DNA of 38,443 bases from DASWIG01 sp965371445 (lineage in GTDB: Bacteria; Acidobacteriota; Thermoanaerobaculia; Multivoradales; J023), in the NCBI GenBank assembly GCA_965371445.1, contig CBDUYN010000094.1, positions 1 through 38,443 on the forward strand. Direction: 5' to 3'. A model generated the notes under the pieces. That model ran no database searches, was not told the DNA's origin, and saw only the letters and a program-made list of their open reading frames with translations. Both the position numbers and the translations under genes were made by a program. This document shows positions 10,489 to 19,190 of the stretch, one piece after another; position 1 is the stretch's first letter; every line of letters starts with the position of its first letter.

Positions 10489-12918
10489 CTACTCGTAACG
10501 TAGCGCGTGCATGGGGTTGGTCCGCATCGCCCGGCGTGCCGGGACGAAGCTCGCGACCAGCGCGACGATCAGGACGGCGAGCGAGATGACGACGAGGGTC
10601 GGCGGATCCGAGGGGCTGATCTCGTAGAGCAGGCTCTCGAGGAAGCGGGTCAGGGCCAGTGCGCCGGCGAGGCCGATCACCACGCCGGCGAGCCCCAGCC
10701 CCAACCCCTTGAGCAGGATCAGCTGCAAGAGGTCTCGCGCCTTGGCCCCCAGCACCAGGCGCAGGCCGATCTCCTGGGTCTGCTGGGCCACGGTGTAGGA
10801 GAGGATGCCGTAGATCCCGAGCACGGCGAGGATCAGGCCTAAAGCGGCGAACAGGCTGAAGAGGCGGGCGCTGAAGCTCTGCTCGCGGTAGTTCTGCTCG
10901 ATCTCCGTGGTCACCGAGCCGATCCCCCAGATCGGCTGCTCGCTGTCGAGCTCCCAGATCTTCGAGCGCACGGCGGAGACCGCCTCCATCGGATCGCCGC
11001 GGGTCTCGACCACCAGCGTGACGTTCTCGGTGGGCATGGCGGCGACCCGCTGCTCCAGCGCCAGGTACCAGCTCTTGTCGAAAGAGCCGCGGTCGTCGAC
11101 GTCCGCGGCCACGCCGACGATCTCCAGCCAGGGGTTTTCGCTGTCGTAGCGCCCGCGCTTGATGCGCCGCCCCACCGGATCCTCGCCAGGCCAGTGGGCC
11201 TCGGCGAGAGCCTTGCTGACCACCACCACGGGAGCCGTGTCCTCCCGGTCGCGCTCCGAGAGGCTGCGGCCCTGGAGGATCGGGATCCCGGTCGCCTTCA
11301 AGTAGTCGGGGGTGGCGAGCCGGTGGTTGGAGATCAGCATCTCGTCGGCCGACGCCGGAGGTTGACCCTCGACGGAGTAGAGGGTACCGACCCGGGCCAG
11401 GTCGAGGGGATGGGTGGTGACCGCACCCGTCGAGAGGACCCCCGGCAGCGCCCGGAGGCGTTCCACGACCTCTTTCACGAAAGCGATCCTCTGCGGATCC
11501 TCCGGGTATTTGGTGGGCGAGAGCGACAGGCGCAGCATCAGACGGCTCTGCTTGGCGTAGCCCACGTCGAAGTCGAGCAGGCGCTGGAAGCTCCGGATCA
11601 TCAGGCCGGCACCGACGAGCAACATCACCGCCACCGCGATCTCGACCACCACGAAACCCGCCAGCATCCGCCGGCTCCTGGGGCTGACCGTCGACCGGCT
11701 ACCCTCGCGCACGAAGCCCTGGAGGTCGGGACGGGCCGCCATGAAAGCCGGGATGAGGCTGAAGAGGATCCCGACCAGGACCGAAATGCCTAGCGTGAAG
11801 GCGAGGACCCGCAGATCGATGCGCACGTCCTGAAACGCCAGGTTCATGTCGCCGACGGGGCTCAGGGCGATCATCGGCTTGAGCGTCCAGTAGGCGAACA
11901 CCGTGCCCAACGCCCCGCTGAGGAGAGCGAGGGCCACCCCCTGGGTGACCAGCTGCTGGACGAGCCGGCGCCGGCTCGCCCCGAGGGCCACCCGCATGGC
12001 CATCTCCCCCCGGGTCTTCAAGGCCCGCGAGAGCAACATGCTCGCCACATTGGCGCAGGCGATGAGCAGCAGGAAGCCGGTCGCGGCGAGCAGCGCGAAG
12101 AAAAGCTTCGGCTGCAGGTCTTCGGTCAGGTCCTCGCGCAGCGAGACGATGCGCAGGCCCCAGCCGGCGTGCGTGTCGGCATATTCCTCGGCGAGCCGCT
12201 GGCTGATCAGGTCGAGCTCCTGCTGAGCCTTCTCGCCGTCGACGTCCGGCTTGAGCCGCGCCAGGACGTTCAGGTAGTGCTGGGTGGGCGGCATGGCGTC
12301 GTTGGTCAGCCCCAGGGGGACCCAGAGCTCCGAGTCGTAGGGGTAACGGAAGAAGGGCGGCATGACCCCGATGACGATGAAGGGCTCGTCGTTCAGGGTG
12401 ACGCTTTGCCCCAGGACGCCCTCCTCGCCCCCGAAGTGGCGGTGCCAGAGGTCGTAGCCGAGCAGGACCACCCGGGCCGGTCCCCCCGGCTGGTCGTCGT
12501 CGGCCTCGATCCCACGGCCGAGGATCGGCGCGATCCCGAGGACCGAGAGCAGCTCGTGGGAGACCATGGCGCCCTGCACCCGGGTCGGCTCCTCGGCCAC
12601 CAGGTTGAAGCTCGAGTAGTCCTGGGCCGCGAGAGTGACGAACGACTGGCCCTCCTCCTTGAGGGTCATGTAGTTCTGCGAGGACAACCCGACCAGCCGG
12701 GGCTCCTTGCCCGGGCGCTCCAGGACGTCGCGCAGCCGGACGATCCGCTCCTCGTTCTCGAAGGGCATCGGGCTCAGGAGCAGCGTGTTCATGAGGCTGA
12801 AGATGGCGGTGTTGGCGCCGATCCCCAGGCTCAGCGACAGGACGGTCGCCAGCGTGAAGCCGGGATGCTTGCGCATGACCCGGAAGGCGTGGCGCAAATC
12901 TCTCCACAAGTGGTCCAT
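10489..12918 (-). CDS. ADOP-type MacB/FtsX permease (first of tandem pair)
   Basis: 809-residue paralogue of the next gene, with the same layout (WRDLRHAFRVMRKHPGFTLA, LGIGANTAIFSLMNTLLLSP, C-terminal ARRAMRTNPMHALRYE). The frame stays open upstream to 13416, but homology begins at the ATG at 12918, which has GGGAG about 10 nt before it, so I take this start. Long blocks are nearly identical to the second copy, for example the FtsX segment around LLLIACANVA and SRRRLVQQLVTQG, pointing to a fairly recent tandem duplication or gene conversion. Divergence is concentrated in the periplasmic parts. A good sigma-70-like promoter lies about 140 nt upstream. Function: putative membrane permease; substrate unknown. 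Confidence 0.93.
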   Translation of the reverse strand: MDHLWRDLRHAFRVMRKHPGFTLATVLSLSLGIGANTAIFSLMNTLLLSPMPFENEERIVRLRDVLERPGKEPRLVGLSSQNYMTLKEEGQSFVTLAAQDYSSFNLVAEEPTRVQGAMVSHELLSVLGIAPILGRGIEADDDQPGGPARVVLLGYDLWHRHFGGEEGVLGQSVTLNDEPFIVIGVMPPFFRYPYDSELWVPLGLTNDAMPPTQHYLNVLARLKPDVDGEKAQQELDLISQRLAEEYADTHAGWGLRIVSLREDLTEDLQPKLFFALLAATGFLLLIACANVASMLLSRALKTRGEMAMRVALGASRRRLVQQLVTQGVALALLSGALGTVFAYWTLKPMIALSPVGDMNLAFQDVRIDLRVLAFTLGISVLVGILFSLIPAFMAARPDLQGFVREGSRSTVSPRSRRMLAGFVVVEIAVAVMLLVGAGLMIRSFQRLLDFDVGYAKQSRLMLRLSLSPTKYPEDPQRIAFVKEVVERLRALPGVLSTGAVTTHPLDLARVGTLYSVEGQPPASADEMLISNHRLATPDYLKATGIPILQGRSLSERDREDTAPVVVVSKALAEAHWPGEDPVGRRIKRGRYDSENPWLEIVGVAADVDDRGSFDKSWYLALEQRVAAMPTENVTLVVETRGDPMEAVSAVRSKIWELDSEQPIWGIGSVTTEIEQNYREQSFSARLFSLFAALGLILAVLGIYGILSYTVAQQTQEIGLRLVLGAKARDLLQLILLKGLGLGLAGVVIGLAGALALTRFLESLLYEISPSDPPTLVVISLAVLIVALVASFVPARRAMRTNPMHALRYE

Positions 12919-13063
12919 GGCGGTGGGTCTCCCTCGTAGGTGTTCTTCAAACCAGGGTCTCAATCCGGCCAGCTCGTCAGAGGATCTTGGAGAGGGCCTG
13001 GAACGACTCCCCTGGAAGCACCACCCGAGCCCGGGCCGGACGAAGGTCGCAGCTGAAGGCGAC

Positions 13064-13092
13064 ATTATACCGGCGGCCACGGCCTTTGGAAA
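13064..13092 (-). promoter_or_regulatory. Sigma-70-type promoter for the ADOP pair
   Basis: Read on the minus strand: TTTCCA, 17 nt spacer, perfect TATAAT (13069-13064). It would start a ~140 nt leader before the ATG at 12918. It lies back to back with the rightward promoter of the radical SAM gene, only about 20 nt away, so the two units could be co-regulated. Confidence 0.6.
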
Positions 13093-13108
13093 CCCGGTTT
13101 CCGAGCCC

Positions 13109-13137
13109 TTGTCCTGACCTGGGGCTTGCCGTAGAAT
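13109..13137 (+). promoter_or_regulatory. Sigma-70-type promoter for the radical SAM - acylase - MFS genes
   Basis: TTGTCC (13109-13114), 17 nt spacer, TAGAAT (13132-13137). Predicted transcription start is near 13145, leaving a leader of ~150 nt before the ATG at 13298. I saw no riboswitch consensus in that leader. The whole gene-free stretch 12919-13297 is accounted for by this promoter, the divergent one and the two leaders. Confidence 0.55.
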
Positions 13138-13297
13138 GGCTGTCCCTTGCGGTCGTCCGAGCAGGGAGCACGGGAGCTGGCCGAGCAACCGGCTCCGCCT
13201 CCGACGCCACCGCTCTCCCAAGCCGCAGCCGCCGCAATCCCGCAGCTGCCGGACCGTGGGCTTCCAGTTGCCTTCGAACACGAGAGGGGGGTCTTCG

Positions 13298-15223
13298 ATG
13301 TACCGGATCAGCCTGATCAACATGCCTTTCGCCAACCTGAACCTTCCGTCCATCGCCCTGACCCAGCTGCGCTCGGTCGTCGAGGAACGGTTCGCAGACC
13401 GGGTGAGGGTACGCATCCTCTACTTGAACCACGAGATCGCCACCTACATGGGGCTCGATCTCTACAAGCGGATGAGCGGCGAGCTCTACAGCTCGGGACT
13501 GGGGGACTGGCTCTTCCGGGCCCTCGCCTTCCCCGACGAGCCGGACAACACGCACGCCTACTTCGCGCGCTACTTCCCTCAAAAGAGCGCCGACGTGGCG
13601 GCCATGAAGGGCAAGGTGCTCGCCAAGCGAGCCCGGCTGAAGCGCCTCCTGGAGCGTCTCCTGGCGAAGCACAAGCTTGCGGAGGAGGACCTGGTGGGCT
13701 TCACCTCGATGTTCACCCAGAACGTCGCCTGCTTCGCCATGGCCCGGTTGGTCAAGCAGCGCAACCCGAGCACCTTGACGGTCCTGGGGGGAGCGAATTG
13801 CGAGGCCGCGATGGGCCGGGAGATCGCGAAGCACGCCGACATGATCGACTTCGTCTTCTCCGGGCCGAGCCTGGTGAGCTTCCGGGCCCTGGTGGAGCAT
13901 CAGCTCGACGGCGGCGGGGAGAAGCCGCGGATCCGCGGTGTCTTCACCCGCAAAAACGTCGACGCGGAGCACCTCCGGGGATCCGGCGTCATCGGCGAAG
14001 AGCTGCCCATCGAGGTTCCCGTACGCCTCGACTACGACTCCTTTCTCGAGGTCGTCGAGCGCCACTTCCCGAACGCTGAGGTCGAACCCTACATCCCGTT
14101 CGAGACCTCGCGCGGCTGCTGGTGGGGAGAGCGCTCCCACTGTACCTTCTGCGGCCTGAACGGCGGCACCATGGCCTACCGGGCGATGCCTCCGCAGCAG
14201 GCGGTCGAGCTCTTCGAGGACCTCTTCGAGCGCTACGGCGGTCGCACCACACGCTTTGAATCCGTCGACAACATCCTGCCGCGGGAATACCTGTCGGAGG
14301 TCCTCCCGCGCCTGAATCCTCCCGCCGACGCGACGCTTTTCTACGAGGTCAAGGCGGACCTGAAACCGCAGGAGATGGAGATCCTGGCCCGTGCCCAGGT
14401 GAGGGCGATCCAGCCGGGCATCGAATCGCTGGCTACGTCGACGTTGAAGCTGATGGGCAAAGGGACCACGTCCTTTCAAAATCTTGCGTTTCTGAAGAGC
14501 TGCCTGCGCTTCGGCATCCAGCCGGTGTGGAACCTGTTGATCGGCTTCCCCGGAGAGCGCGAAGACGTCTACAAGAAATACCTTGAAGACCTCCCGCTGC
14601 TCGTCCATCTGCAACCGCCCTCCGGCGCCTACCCGGTACGCTTCGACCGCTTCAGCCCCTACTTCACACGCGCCGAGCAATATGGCCTCGACCTCTCGCC
14701 CTACGACTTCTACCGCATCATCTACCCCTTCCCCGAAGAGTCGTTCGAGCACATCGCCTACTTCTTCGAAGACCGCAACTACAGCTCCAAGTACATGGCG
14801 GAGATGGTCGCCTGGCAAGACAAGCTGAACGCCGCGGTCCGCCGCTGGCAGGAGCGCTACTCCGCGCAAGGCGGCAAGGAGAAGGCGACGCTTCTTTTCG
14901 AGCCCCAACAGGGAGGGGCCAGCGTCCGCGACACGCGCTCGGGAGAGCTCGTCGTGCATGAGCTCGACACCCTCGAGCTGGAGATGCTGCGTTTCCTCGA
15001 CCTCAAGGGCTGGCACGTCGACTCGATTTCACGTCACCTCCACGAAGAGCCGCCCCAGGTCGAGGCGGCGCTCGAACGGTTGCGCGAGCGCGACCTGATC
15101 TTCGAGGAAAACGACCGCTATCTGAGCCTCGTCCTGGGATTGGAGAGCCTCGATGCGACGCTCGCCGTGCCGGAAGGGATGCTCGCCGAGCCGTCCGCCG
15201 AGCGGCCGGCTCTCGGGATCTAG
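13298..15223 (+). CDS. B12-binding-type radical SAM enzyme, RiPP maturation protein 1 family
   Basis: 641 residues. An N-terminal cobalamin-binding-like Rossmann region (about 1-210, with VLGGANCEAAMG) precedes a radical SAM domain whose cluster cysteines are spaced CX7CX2C in CWWGERSHCTFCGLNG (Cys274, Cys282, Cys285). This spacing and sequence are characteristic of the 'ribosomal peptide maturation radical SAM protein 1' family, which modifies RiPP precursors. The C-terminal ~95 residues (from about 543; VRDTRSGEL...LELEMLRFLDLKG) look like a PqqD-type winged helix, i.e. a RiPP recognition element. The ATG at 13298 is preceded by GAGAGGGGGG; the frame is open further upstream, but that part is basic, low-complexity and not conserved-looking. 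No convincing precursor peptide gene is adjacent. The penicillin-acylase gene follows after 21 nt. The family call is strong; the substrate is unknown. Confidence 0.9.
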   Translation: MYRISLINMPFANLNLPSIALTQLRSVVEERFADRVRVRILYLNHEIATYMGLDLYKRMSGELYSSGLGDWLFRALAFPDEPDNTHAYFARYFPQKSADVAAMKGKVLAKRARLKRLLERLLAKHKLAEEDLVGFTSMFTQNVACFAMARLVKQRNPSTLTVLGGANCEAAMGREIAKHADMIDFVFSGPSLVSFRALVEHQLDGGGEKPRIRGVFTRKNVDAEHLRGSGVIGEELPIEVPVRLDYDSFLEVVERHFPNAEVEPYIPFETSRGCWWGERSHCTFCGLNGGTMAYRAMPPQQAVELFEDLFERYGGRTTRFESVDNILPREYLSEVLPRLNPPADATLFYEVKADLKPQEMEILARAQVRAIQPGIESLATSTLKLMGKGTTSFQNLAFLKSCLRFGIQPVWNLLIGFPGEREDVYKKYLEDLPLLVHLQPPSGAYPVRFDRFSPYFTRAEQYGLDLSPYDFYRIIYPFPEESFEHIAYFFEDRNYSSKYMAEMVAWQDKLNAAVRRWQERYSAQGGKEKATLLFEPQQGGASVRDTRSGELVVHELDTLELEMLRFLDLKGWHVDSISRHLHEEPPQVEAALERLRERDLIFEENDRYLSLVLGLESLDATLAVPEGMLAEPSAERPALGI

Positions 15224-15230
15224 GGATTCA

Positions 15231-15236
15231 AGGAGG
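15231..15236 (+). promoter_or_regulatory. Ribosome binding site AGGAGG deciding the acylase start
   Basis: AGGAGG ends 8 nt before the GTG at 15245 but only 2 nt before the in-frame TTG at 15239, so GTG 15245 is the better start for the penicillin-acylase gene. Confidence 0.7.
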
Positions 15237-15244
15237 AATTGAAA

Positions 15245-17737
15245 GTGAAGCTCAACCGTTTCTTCAAATGGACGCTGCGGATCCTCGCCGGGCTCTTGGG
15301 GCTCGTCGTCCTGGCGCTCCTTGGCGTTTTTCTCTGGGCGCGCGCTCAGGTGAGCGGGAGCCTTCCTCTGCTCGCCGGAGAGCGGACGGTTGACGGCCTT
15401 GAAGCCGAGGTGACGATCGCGCGCGACGCGCGCGGCATCCCGACGATCCGCGCCGCAAGCCGCAACGACATCGCCTTCGCCACCGGCTTCCTCCATGCCC
15501 AAGAACGTTTTTTTCAGATGGACATCTTGCGGCGCCAGTCGGCCGGCGAGATGGCCGAGCTGCTCGGCGGCCGGCTCCTGGGCTTCGACCGCGGCATGCG
15601 CATCCACCGCTTCCGCAGCTTCGCCCAACAGCTCGCCCGCGACTCCCAGGACGACGAGCGCGCGTTGGTCGACGCGTATGCGGCGGGGGTCAACGCCGGC
15701 CTCGAAGCCCTGGAGAAGCCCTCCTTCGAGTACCTCGTCCTGCAGACCGAACCGCAGCCCTGGCAAGCGGAGGACAGCTACCTCATCCTCCTGACGATGT
15801 TCGTGCTGCTGCACGACGAGCGGGCTGAATACGAGTCGATGCTGGGGCTCATGCACGACACCCTGACGCCCGAGCAGTTCGCCTTCCTCACCCCCGTGGG
15901 GACCCCCGAGTGGGACGCTCCCATGACCGGAGAGCCCTTCGCGGCGCCGACCCTCCCCGGCACCTGGCCGCAGGGCGGCGTGGAGGACGGCGGCACGAGC
16001 GGCGAAGCCGAGGGCGAGAACGCGGCGGCTCCCGAGACCGCCGGCAGCACCACGACCGGAGCCAGCAGCGCCTGGGCCGTGACCGGGGCTTCGACCTCTC
16101 ACGGGGGAGCGATGCTCGCCTTGGACATGCACCTCCCCTTGACGGTACCCAACATCTGGTACCGGGCGGCCTTCGCCTGGGGCTCGGGCGACGGCTCCGG
16201 CGAACATTTCGTCACCGGGGTGACCTTGCCCGGCGCGCCGCTCCTGGTGGCGGGCAGCAATGCTCGCGTCGCCTGGGGGTTCACCAACAGCCGAATCGAC
16301 ACGACCGACGTCGTTTTGACCGAGACCGATCCCGAGGACGAAGGGAGCTATCTCACCCCCGAAGGACCGCGACCCTTCCTGCGCCACCAGGAGGTGCTGC
16401 GCACCAAGGAAGGGGAAGAGGAGAGCCTCGAGGTGGTGTGGACGCACTGGGGGCCGCTCCTCCCCGAGGACCACAAGGGCCACCGGCGCGCCCTGCGCTG
16501 GGTGGCTCACGAGGCCGAGGCCGTCGACTTCAAGCTCCTGCGGATCGAGACGGCGGCCGGGGTCGAGGAGGCCCTGGCGGTGGTGCAGACGAGCGGCATC
16601 CCGGCCCAGAACTTCGTCGTCGCCGACGCCGACGGGCATATCGGCTGGACGGTGGCCGGCCGCATCCCGCGGCGTGTCGGCTGCGGCGGCGAGCCGGCGC
16701 CCGGCAACCTGGCCGCGCCGCTCGGCTGTGACGGCCGGCTGCCGAGCTCCTGGGCGGCGGGGACCCACGGCTGGGACGGCTTGCTCGATCCCTCCGAGGT
16801 GCCGCGCATCGTCGATCCGCCCTCGGGGCGGATCTGGACCGCCAACAACCGGGTCGTCGGCGGCGAAGAGCTGGCGCTGCTCGGCGACGGCAACTACATC
16901 CTGGGCGCCCGCGCCCGCCAGATCCGCGATGGCTTGGCGGCGCTCGGGCAGGCCACGGAAGAGGACATGCTGCGCATCCAGCTCGACGACCGGGCCCTCT
17001 TCCTGGAGCGCTGGCGCGCTCTCCTGCTCGAGGAGGTGCTGAGCGAGGAAGCGCTCGGCGCCGACGAGGGCCGCCGGGAGTTTCGCCGGCTGGTCGAAGA
17101 CTGGGGCGGACGGGCCACGGTCGACTCGGCCGGCTATCGCCTGGTCCGCGACTTCCGCGAGGAGCTGGCGCAGGAGGTCTTCGCCGCGCTGACGGCTCCC
17201 TGCCGCGAAGTGGATCCGGAGCTCGACTACTACGACGAGGCCGGGCAGGCGGAAGCCCCCCTCTGGCAGCTGGTCAGCCGGCGCCCGCCTCAAGCCCACG
17301 ATCGCCGCCACGCCGGCTGGGACGAGCAGCTCCTGGCCGCGGTCGACGCGGTGATCGCCGGGGAGCCCCCGGAGGAAGGGGCCGAGCCGCTCCCCTTGAG
17401 CGAGCGCACCCTGGGAGAGGCCAACCAGGCGTCGATCCGGCATCTGTTCAGCCGTGCCGTCCCCATTCTCTCCGGATGGCTCGACATGCCGGCCGAGCCG
17501 CTGCCGGGCGACGTTTACATGCCCCGCGTCCAGCGTCCCTCCTACGGCGCGTCGCAGCGCATGGTGGTCTCGCCGGGCCACGAGGACGAAGCGATCTTCC
17601 ACATGCCCGGGGGCCAGAGCGGCCACCCCATGTCGCCACACTATCGCGACTCCCACGCCGCCTGGGTGGCGGGAGAGCCGACGCCGCTCCTGCCCGGGGA
17701 GTCGGTCAACACCCTCGTGCTGAAGCCGGGAGCCTGA
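15245..17737 (+). CDS. Penicillin acylase family Ntn-hydrolase, membrane-anchored
   Basis: 830 residues. A single N-terminal hydrophobic segment (about 12-34) should anchor or export it to the periplasm. The family start motif after it (AEVTIARDARGIPTIRAAS, GFLHAQERFFQMD) is clear. Members self-cleave before a Ser that becomes the N-terminal nucleophile of the beta subunit. Here the candidate is Ser274 in TTGASSAWAVTG, followed by conserved-type blocks (ALDMHLPLTVPNIWY, NARVAWGFTNS, and near the end GQSGHPMSPHY). Most characterised members have Asn directly after the Ser; here it is Ser. The family hydrolyses amides: beta-lactam side chains, acyl-homoserine lactones, or, for PvdQ, the fatty acyl chain of a pyoverdine precursor. 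It lies 21 nt after the radical SAM gene and 28 nt before an MFS gene, near an NRPS, which makes peptide deacylation attractive but unproven. Confidence 0.9.
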   Translation: MKLNRFFKWTLRILAGLLGLVVLALLGVFLWARAQVSGSLPLLAGERTVDGLEAEVTIARDARGIPTIRAASRNDIAFATGFLHAQERFFQMDILRRQSAGEMAELLGGRLLGFDRGMRIHRFRSFAQQLARDSQDDERALVDAYAAGVNAGLEALEKPSFEYLVLQTEPQPWQAEDSYLILLTMFVLLHDERAEYESMLGLMHDTLTPEQFAFLTPVGTPEWDAPMTGEPFAAPTLPGTWPQGGVEDGGTSGEAEGENAAAPETAGSTTTGASSAWAVTGASTSHGGAMLALDMHLPLTVPNIWYRAAFAWGSGDGSGEHFVTGVTLPGAPLLVAGSNARVAWGFTNSRIDTTDVVLTETDPEDEGSYLTPEGPRPFLRHQEVLRTKEGEEESLEVVWTHWGPLLPEDHKGHRRALRWVAHEAEAVDFKLLRIETAAGVEEALAVVQTSGIPAQNFVVADADGHIGWTVAGRIPRRVGCGGEPAPGNLAAPLGCDGRLPSSWAAGTHGWDGLLDPSEVPRIVDPPSGRIWTANNRVVGGEELALLGDGNYILGARARQIRDGLAALGQATEEDMLRIQLDDRALFLERWRALLLEEVLSEEALGADEGRREFRRLVEDWGGRATVDSAGYRLVRDFREELAQEVFAALTAPCREVDPELDYYDEAGQAEAPLWQLVSRRPPQAHDRRHAGWDEQLLAAVDAVIAGEPPEEGAEPLPLSERTLGEANQASIRHLFSRAVPILSGWLDMPAEPLPGDVYMPRVQRPSYGASQRMVVSPGHEDEAIFHMPGGQSGHPMSPHYRDSHAAWVAGEPTPLLPGESVNTLVLKPGA

Positions 17738-17765
17738 CCCGGCGCCCGGACGAGCGCACGATCCG

Positions 17766-19139
17766 ATGCCCCATCTCCAGGAAACGAAACCCGGGCCCGA
17801 ACCGGAGGCCTTTGCCGCGTCGGCCGGAGGTTTCCGCGTCTTCGTGCTCCTCTGGCTCGGACAGGTGATCTCGACGCTCGGCTCGAGCATGACGACTTTC
17901 GCCGTCGGGGTGTGGGTTTACCAGAGCACGGGCTCGGCGACCCGCTACGCGCTGATCATCTTCTTCCACGTGCTCCCGGGGCTCGTGGCGGCGCCCCTGG
18001 CGGGAGCCCTGGTCGACCGCTGGGAGCGGCGCCGGGTGCTGATCGCGAGTGACGTCATGGCCGGCCTCTCGACCATGATCCTGCTCCTCCTGGTGTGGCA
18101 GGGCCGTCTCGAGCACTGGCAGATCTACGTGCTGGTGGCGATCAACTCGGTGTTCAGCTCCTTTCAGATGCCGGCCTTCACCGCCTCGGTCTCCCTCCTC
18201 GTGCCGCCGCGGCACCTGGGCCGCGCGGCCGGAATGGGCCAGGTGGGCGAAGCGGCGTCGCGGATCGTCTCGCCGCTCCTGGCGGGGGTGCTGCTGGTGA
18301 AGATCTCCCTCATGGGGATCCTCTTCGTCGATCTCGTCACCTTGCTGCTCGCGTTGCTCACGCTTGTCGTCATACGGATTCCCAGGCCCCCCGCGGCGGC
18401 CGAGGACGAGGCGCAAGGAGAGGCCCGCAAGAGTCTCGCCGACGAAGCGCACCGCGGCTTCGCCTACCTCCGCGACCGGCCGGGCCTTCTCTCGCTCCTC
18501 CTGATGTTCACGAGCGTCAATTTCGCCCTGGGGGTCATGCAGTCCCTGCTCGCGCCGCTGGTCCTGACCATCGCCTCGGCGGACGCTTTGGGCTTGGTGC
18601 TCTCGGTCGCCGCGGCCGGCTTGCTGGCCGGAGGGCTCCTGATGAGCGTGTGGGGAGGACCGAAACGGCGCGTCCGGGCCATCTTCGGCTGCGTGGGAAT
18701 CCAGGCCCTCGTCCTCCTGGTCGCGGGGCTCAAGCCTTCGGTGACCCTTCTCGCCGGATCCGCTTTCATCTTCATGCTCTCCATGGGGGTCCTCACCGGA
18801 TGTAGCACGGCCTTTTGGCAGTCGAAGGTCGCTCCCGGCATCCAGGGCCGGGTCTTTGCCATCCGCAGGATGATCGCCATGTCCTCCCTGCCTCTGGCCT
18901 ATCTCCTGGGCGGCCCGTTGGCCGAGCGGGTTTTCGAGCCGCTCGCCGCGGCCGGCCTGCTGCCGGGCGCGAGCTTCGACGGCGCGGAGCCGGGGATCCG
19001 CCTGCTCTTCATGACGCTGGGCCTCCTGCTGCTGCTCATCCTGGCGGTGGGCTACAGCTACCCGCGGCTACGCCGGGTGGAAGAAGAGCTGCCCGACGCG
19101 CTCGGCGCGGCGGAAAGCGCCGCCGAGACGGCGTCGTAA
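17766..19139 (+). CDS. MFS transporter, probable exporter
   Basis: 457 residues with about 12 hydrophobic segments. The first TM region (VFVLLWLGQVISTLGSSMTT) and the cytoplasmic loop motif after TM2 (GALVDRWERRRVLI) fit the major facilitator superfamily, in the branch of EntS-like and macrolide-type exporters. The central loop (about 205-220) is charged, as usual between the two six-helix halves. It starts 28 nt after the acylase stop, so the gene probably ends the radical SAM - acylase - MFS transcription unit. No strong Shine-Dalgarno is visible. Substrate cannot be read from sequence; context suggests a peptide-type product. Confidence 0.88.
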   Translation: MPHLQETKPGPEPEAFAASAGGFRVFVLLWLGQVISTLGSSMTTFAVGVWVYQSTGSATRYALIIFFHVLPGLVAAPLAGALVDRWERRRVLIASDVMAGLSTMILLLLVWQGRLEHWQIYVLVAINSVFSSFQMPAFTASVSLLVPPRHLGRAAGMGQVGEAASRIVSPLLAGVLLVKISLMGILFVDLVTLLLALLTLVVIRIPRPPAAAEDEAQGEARKSLADEAHRGFAYLRDRPGLLSLLLMFTSVNFALGVMQSLLAPLVLTIASADALGLVLSVAAAGLLAGGLLMSVWGGPKRRVRAIFGCVGIQALVLLVAGLKPSVTLLAGSAFIFMLSMGVLTGCSTAFWQSKVAPGIQGRVFAIRRMIAMSSLPLAYLLGGPLAERVFEPLAAAGLLPGASFDGAEPGIRLLFMTLGLLLLLILAVGYSYPRLRRVEEELPDALGAAESAAETAS

Positions 19140-19147
19140 GAAAGTCG

Positions 19148-19172
19148 GGAACCTTCTCCCTACCCGGGCGTT
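19148..19172 (+). promoter_or_regulatory. ECF-type promoter (GGAACC / CGTT) upstream of the sigma gene
   Basis: GGAACC at 19148-19153, 15 nt spacer, CGTT at 19169-19172. This matches the general ECF pattern (GGAAC, about 16 nt, CGT). It sits in the 51 nt after the MFS stop and just before the sigma gene, so autoregulation is likely. Expected transcription start is near 19179, downstream of the ATG at 19173. Confidence 0.6.
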
Positions 19173-19190
19173 ATGACCGGTGGAGAGACA

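Noticed and set aside
13145..13297. Cobalamin riboswitch in the leader of the B12-type radical SAM gene
   Set aside because: No B12-box-like consensus seen; the leader is short and pyrimidine/GC-rich.
13147..14079. TTG-initiated frame 9 nt after the -10 of the radical SAM promoter, considered as a RiPP precursor
   Set aside because: It runs far into the radical SAM gene in another frame and has a Pro/Ala-rich, non-leader-like sequence; better read as 5' leader.
15029..17890. Long minus-strand frame opposite the penicillin-acylase gene, and similar ones opposite the ADOP and radical SAM genes
   Set aside because: Composition is that of antisense of high-GC coding DNA; the opposite strands hold genes with intact motifs.
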